Made by a program: the position numbers and the translations under genes. From contig OX375873.1 of the NCBI GenBank assembly GCA_947359465.1, positions 58,995,573-59,059,572 on the forward strand: a stretch of DNA of 64,000 nt. Direction: 5' to 3'. Shown one piece after another: positions 59,212-64,000 of the stretch (position 1 is the first letter of the stretch; each line of letters begins with the position of its first letter). The notes under the pieces are model-generated. The model made no database searches. It saw nothing but the letters and a program-made list of their open reading frames with translations, and had not been told where the DNA came from. The stretch is from Metellina segmentata (taxonomy: Eukaryota > Arthropoda > Arachnida > Araneae > Tetragnathidae).

Positions 59212-61002
59212 GTATGTTAAACTGAAGCGTCAGAAAAACTGATGCACCCATCTAATATCGCGTAGGTTGTGGTGTTTTGGGGCACCACATAATAGAAATG
59301 GAGTTGGACTAAGTCGAATACCTGTATCAGTTCTTTTATTACACTTATAAGGTTTGAATTTACAAATGGAACTATCTACACGCCTGTGTACACAGCGGAA
59401 TTACATGAATTAATGTTCCTGAAACAACAGTAAATTTCTCTTCTCATAGTTTGTCTTTTTGTTTATCCCGTGGTTTGACTTCCCCGTACAACTGTCCAGA
59501 GAGCTACCTCGTTCACCACCTTTCTCTGTGGCTTCTCTAGCTCGAGTCCTTTTTCTTCCTTCTCGGGGCATGAACCTTTTCTTGGCCCTCGTCGCTTCTT
59601 TTTCAAGACCTCCCACACTCAAGGGGTGTAGGATATTCACACGTGCGAAAGGGTCTTGAAACCATTAGCTGACGGTTCGCCATATACAACAGGTGTCAGG
59701 TGGAATTCGGGGTGCACAAGAGTCGGACGCCGATCCTGAGTTATTACCACACGTGTGACTGTCGGCTCCCTTCTTGTGGAAACATTTCTTTTTCCAGCCG
59801 CTACGATCTCACAAGGTTCGTCACGAGCACGCACAACTATCGCAACACGACGTGGCATGGAACTCACTAATGTGTGAAGGTTTCCTGGAGGCAAAGTGCA
59901 CCATGAATCTTGCAGGGCAATCCATAATTGCGAAGGGGTGAAGATATGTGTCGTATAGCCCGCTGTTAGGCATCCGAGATAGGATCAATAATGTTCATGT
60001 CGGGGAATTTGGTGGAAAACGCAGGACTGAACTCAGAGGAATATTCCTGGAGTCACTTGATAACAACTTTTGACGTGTGTGGTGTCGTGTTGTTCTGCTG
60101 GAATTGTCCGAATCCATCGGAATACACATATGACATGAATGGGTGTAAGTGATCGGAAGAGATGCTGACGTACCGGTCACCTGTTAAGGTCGTCTCTAGA
60201 CGTACCAGGGGTCCAAACTACACAACCCCATACCATCGCAGACCCTCCACCAGATTGAACAATCCTGTTGGCATGTGGTATCCATGGCTTCATGGGGATT
60301 TCTCGATACCCGTACACGGCCATCATCCAGCAAAACTGGAAACGAGACTCGACATACCAGGCAACGTTTTTCCTGTGTTCAACAGTCCAATGGCAGTGCT
60401 AGCGAGACCAGGCGAGGCGCATAGCTTTGTGCCTTGGAGTTATCAAGGGTACTCGACTGGGCCTTTGACTCCGAATACCTATATCATAGAGGGATCGTTG
60501 CACAGTTCGCACTCCGGAGCGAAATTTTATGTTCTTGAACTATGTTTCTTGATGCCCAAACATTGAAATCTGAAGCAATGTGAGGCAGTGTTGCACGTCT
60601 ATCTCGTGAAACGATTCTGCTGGGCCATCGATGGTCTCGTTCATTTAGGATCATTTTCCGCCCTCAAATCTGTCGGAGATTTGATGGGTTTTTTCCGGAT
60701 TCTTTATATTTACGGTAGACTCTTGCAATAATTGTGTGTGAAAATGCGAATTTCATCTTTGCCTCGGAAATACTGTGCCACATCTCACTAGCGACGATTA
60801 ATAAGCGACGTTCAAAATCACTTAAATCGTGAGAATCTGACATTGTATCAGCAGAAACCGTTCTATCAGCTTCCCTAGCTGCTTGTTGTCTTATATAAGC
60901 GCTGCTGACCGTATCGACGTACGTTGATTGGCTGCATTTCTACCTTATTTGCATACGCTCACCGGTACCAGTTTTTCTGGCATTTCAGTTTATATGTGTA
61001 TG
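59212..61002 (-). mobile_element. Degraded Tc1-like transposon with both ends, about 1.8 kb
   Basis: The left end carries TAAACTGAAGCGTCAG then AAAAACTG; the right end on the other strand has TAAACTGAAATGCCAG then AAAAACTG. Exact outer boundaries are uncertain by a few bases. A transposase relic fills 59760-60843; a less AT-rich segment at 59430-59640 has no match to the family that I can recall. Confidence 0.75.
59637..60843 (-). pseudogene. Tc1-like transposase relic, many frameshifts
   Basis: Start ATG at 60843 gives SDSHDLSDFERRLLIV then an HTH (SISEAKMKFAFSHTIIARVY) and RDRRATLPHIASDFN. Further on, in changing frames, are LVRLETTLTGDRYVSI, SDHLHPFMSYVYSDGFGQFQ, a degraded second-Asp site (QNNTTPHTSK in place of QDN), a corrupted third site (FPDMNIIDPI where SPDMNIIEHI is usual) and LPPGNLHTLVSSMPRRVAIV. 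Both late catalytic residues are altered. The middle, about 60300-60550, matches only in pieces. Confidence 0.8.
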
Positions 61003-62636
61003 TTCTTTTAGTGCTTTAAAAAGAGTGGTGACCGGCATCCTTAGACCCAGCAGCACTTAACCATCTCCAGATCTAGCCCTAGATTGAACCCGATTATATC
61101 ACTTCAAGTACTACTTTTCCTTTTTCCAGTTTTACCATTGACCACTGGTTTATAAAAGAAATCAAAGAGATTATTCATTTCTGACAACTAATACTGTACT
61201 ACTGAATAGAAACAGCCTTGTGATGTCCAATGAACTTGTAATTTGAAAGTGTAATGAATTGTTTTTGTAATAAATCGTCAAGTTGCATACTTATCGTATG
61301 AAACACCACATTCTTATATAGCTCTGATAGCAATGTAGCGAGCTTTATATGTGGATGGTACATTCATAGTAACTTTAGTAGACGTGGTAGTTTGTTCTAC
61401 TATGTTCAGAGTGCGTTTGTGAGCAGAGATGAATCCACAGTACTGTACTGTGCAGAAATAGAAAATTCCGCTTTTGGAGCAGCTAGCGAAGAACTCCTCT
61501 CAGTGCCATCAATCATACAGCGAGACACAGCGCATCCTCAAAAAGACAACCAGTCAGATTACTTTTTAGGTTACAAAGCTGCTAGCTAACCTATGAAGTG
61601 AATTTGGTTACGCTACGTGGTTTAGTTCAACCATGAGTTCGTGGATGAAGATTAATATAGGGTTCGTTTTCTTATTTATCTTACACTACTTATGCCATAG
61701 CGAATTATTAATTCCATTATACATCAATCACCCCTGCCTACATTCAACATGGAGGTGTGGTGCTTCATTCTGGACACAGATTCGTACTTGTAGAATGCTT
61801 TACATATATTTGTAGTCTTGCTAATCCTTCAAAGACAACAATCATCAAAGTTCATAATAATGTCGTACGATAACTATCTGCAGTGAATAGTGAAACAATC
61901 TGGTATTTAGCAGTCATGTTTGTCAGATGGAAATTTGTTACAAAGACTGCAATCGTTAAAGTTTATTGTAATTTTTCGCACCAGTACCAGAGGAAAGTCG
62001 TTATTGTTAAAGTTTATAGTACTGTGATAGCAGAACTATCAACAATGACGAAGAAAAGAATACTGTGTTTAGCAATCTCTTTTGTCGCTGAACTCCGGTG
62101 ATAGACAGTATTTTCTGCTTTGAGTTTATGTGGCGACCGTGGTGATCAAAGTCAGAGTGGTTTAACAGCTGGACGCAACATGTACGCATCAGTGACAATG
62201 CACGTCAAACAGTGTTGAAGTGCTGAATCCTGTACTACTATATCATTGGAGTTTGCCAAATGGGCTTACTCAGCATGAAAATGCATTATGTATCTAATAT
62301 CAATAGACAGCTTTAAGGTGTTCAAGTGAGGCTCCATTCTAGATGTCTTCCAATTAAGAGCTTGTGTGGAAACTATAAACGGTAAACTGATTATCTTGAA
62401 ATGAGATGAACTGGGAACTCTAGTAATAGATAATATCCGCAATTACTAAGTATGAAGTTCGAGGACTTGAATAACGTAATGATTTTAGAGTACTTTTATA
62501 AAAAAACACATACACTGTCTTTTATTCTATGTTAATAATTGGAAAGTAAAATAGTTTATTAGATAAAATGGTTAATTTATAATACGAAATTTAATATTAA
62601 ATATTTGACTGATCAGGAGAAATTGTAGGGAGAATA
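61003..62636. other. Non-coding DNA, nothing recognised
   Basis: A 65-codon ORF at 61392 was considered; it has no recognisable domain. KRAB, SINE and TIR signals are absent. Confidence 0.4.
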
Positions 62637-64000
62637 GGGTGAGGCAGGGGTAATTGTAAACAGAATTTGTGTGTTCACTTTCAATCCCTATTTTCACACT
62701 CTTGATAAAGTAATTAAACATTGTTCACCCTACTAAACTAACTTGTGACTATTCTACTTTGATATTTAATTAGTACTAAGATTGTAGAAAAGTAATTTAA
62801 CACCTACTCTGCTGTTTACGATTTCCCCACGTGTTTACAATTACACCTGAAAGTAGGGGTAAAGTAGGGGTAGTTGTAAACAACGATTTTCCCCGTGATA
62901 TTGAATATTGAACAAGTGTGAGCATGGGCAGTAGTCACGGCAATAGAAGGAACTCCAGTGGTATTTTTATTCTTCTAATACCATGCTTACAACAAGCCCG
63001 TTATGATCTTTACATTTACCAAATACTCCCACTTCATACCCCAGCAAAATATAGTGACACTTGAAAGTTGCATTGATCATGAGGTGAATTTCCAGGAATA
63101 CATAAGAATAAATAATAATTCAAACATTTACTGGTCAAAGAATGTATTTAGTGTAAAAAACAAAAAATTAAAAAAAAAAACTACAAATTGAAAAATACAA
63201 ACTTAGGTGCAATAAACAAACATAACATTTCTTACACATTAACAGTTGCCTCAAACTGGAAAATTTCTTACGGCCTTCCTTACTACAGGTTCGAGTAGGA
63301 AAAATTGCTTTGACATGGTCTTTGGTATATTAGTCTTTTTGAACCACAGCGAATTTAGTATATGCATTATCGATGCATTTGAATCTGGTGATCTCAAACT
63401 CCTTTTCTGAAACAACATCCACCCTTCATACATACGAAAAATGGGTTTTTTTTCTCCCCCCCCCTCATCAAGTACAAACGGAGTCGTTTCAATGTCTTCC
63501 ATGAATGGCTCCAAAATATTTACTTCCCCTACAAGCTAATCTTCTATACTTTGCTTGAACGCTTGGACAACTTCATAACTTCACCGTCAATGTAAGTCAA
63601 TTCTTTCAATAGTTCCTCATCCTCGCTGCCCTCGAGTTCTGCTTTTCTTTCCGTTTGCTTTTTTCTAGGTTTCTTGCTTACTCCTGTCTCTTTCACTTTC
63701 TTCTCACTTGGCTTCCTTTTGTTCTTTTTCTCTTCTGCCTTCTTCAAGCGGGGCAGTACTTGGTCATTGTTAGAACTTCAGCATGTGTGAGACGTTTTAG
63801 TAAATCAGTCTTCCTGCTCCCCAAGAACACGAAAAATGCAATTAAACGCAATTCAAACGTACTAAATACAATTAAATACAAAATTAAGCGGAAAAACAAA
63901 TTGGTTTTCCATCCAAATTAAACGAAACTATTGGCAAAGGTATGTTAACAATTACCCCGTTTATTGAAAAATATGCGTTAATTGTAAACATTCAACTGTA
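62637..64000. mobile_element. Unresolved element with GGGGTAATTGTAAAC motifs, cut by window end
   Basis: GGGGTAATTGTAAAC at 62647-62661 recurs as GTTTACAATTACACC (about 62833), GGGGTAGTTGTAAAC (about 62867), AACAATTACCCC (about 63947) and TTAATTGTAAAC (about 63975). Motifs at both margins in both orientations suggest terminal or subterminal repeats of a DNA transposon. The enclosed minus-strand coding remains match no family I can name. Confidence 0.4.
63251..63747 (-). pseudogene. Lys-rich hypothetical protein relic, two frames
   Basis: The upstream frame (63747-63544) encodes a very lysine-rich segment (KKAEEKKNKRKPSEKK, KKPRKKQTERK) followed by acidic ELEGSEDEELLKEL, resembling a nuclear-localised tail. 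The second frame (63514-63251) encodes MEDIETTPFVLDEGGGEKK and KTMSKQFFLLEPVVRKAV. I do not recognise the protein. Its place between GTAATTGTAAAC motifs suggests a transposon-encoded C-terminus, possibly pogo-like, but that is speculation. Confidence 0.35.

Overview
The window is eukaryotic nuclear DNA, strongly AT-rich, with long non-coding stretches and many degraded transposable elements. I found no convincing host protein-coding exon. The element set (D34D mariner, several Tc1-like families, a DUF4817-type IS630/mariner element, Helitrons, a KRBA2-like integrase element, a CR1-like LINE and abundant tRNA-derived SINEs) points to an arthropod. The commonest SINE here, present in about eight copies, resembles one I associate with orb-weaving spiders. 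That species-level placement is recall-based inference, not something the sequence proves.

Layout. 0.5-4 kb: a TIR element carrying GTACCTTGGGACA iterons, a frameshifted KRBA2-like fragment interrupted by a 5'-truncated CR1-like LINE, and a SINE. 4-10 kb: AT-rich non-coding DNA with microsatellites. 10.1-12.2 kb: three non-autonomous DNA elements in a row, two with exact 8-bp target duplications and one 644-bp Helitron. 14-17 kb: two Tc1 fragments and a hAT-like element full of the palindrome ACATCGATGT. 20.6-22.5 kb: a four-layer nest of transposons. 24.4-26.8 kb: a satellite array of 214/216-bp units ending at a short inverted-repeat element. 28.4-38 kb: mostly anonymous DNA, with a possible promoter-like island at 31.9-32.6 kb, a perfect hairpin and a young SINE. 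38-48 kb: Tc1, iteron-type, mariner and DUF4817-type elements plus SINE pieces. 48.7-51.6 kb: a complete Kolobok-like (PF20700-type) transposon with an uninterrupted 579-codon transposase. 52-64 kb: a decayed multicopy gene, SINEs, a PIF/Harbinger-like MITE, a second ACATCGATGT element, a degraded Tc1-like element and an unresolved element at the window edge.

The genes do not form a pathway. Only the transposase at 49213-50952 appears intact; every other coding relic carries stops or frameshifts, or is truncated. The non-autonomous families would depend on transposases supplied from elsewhere.
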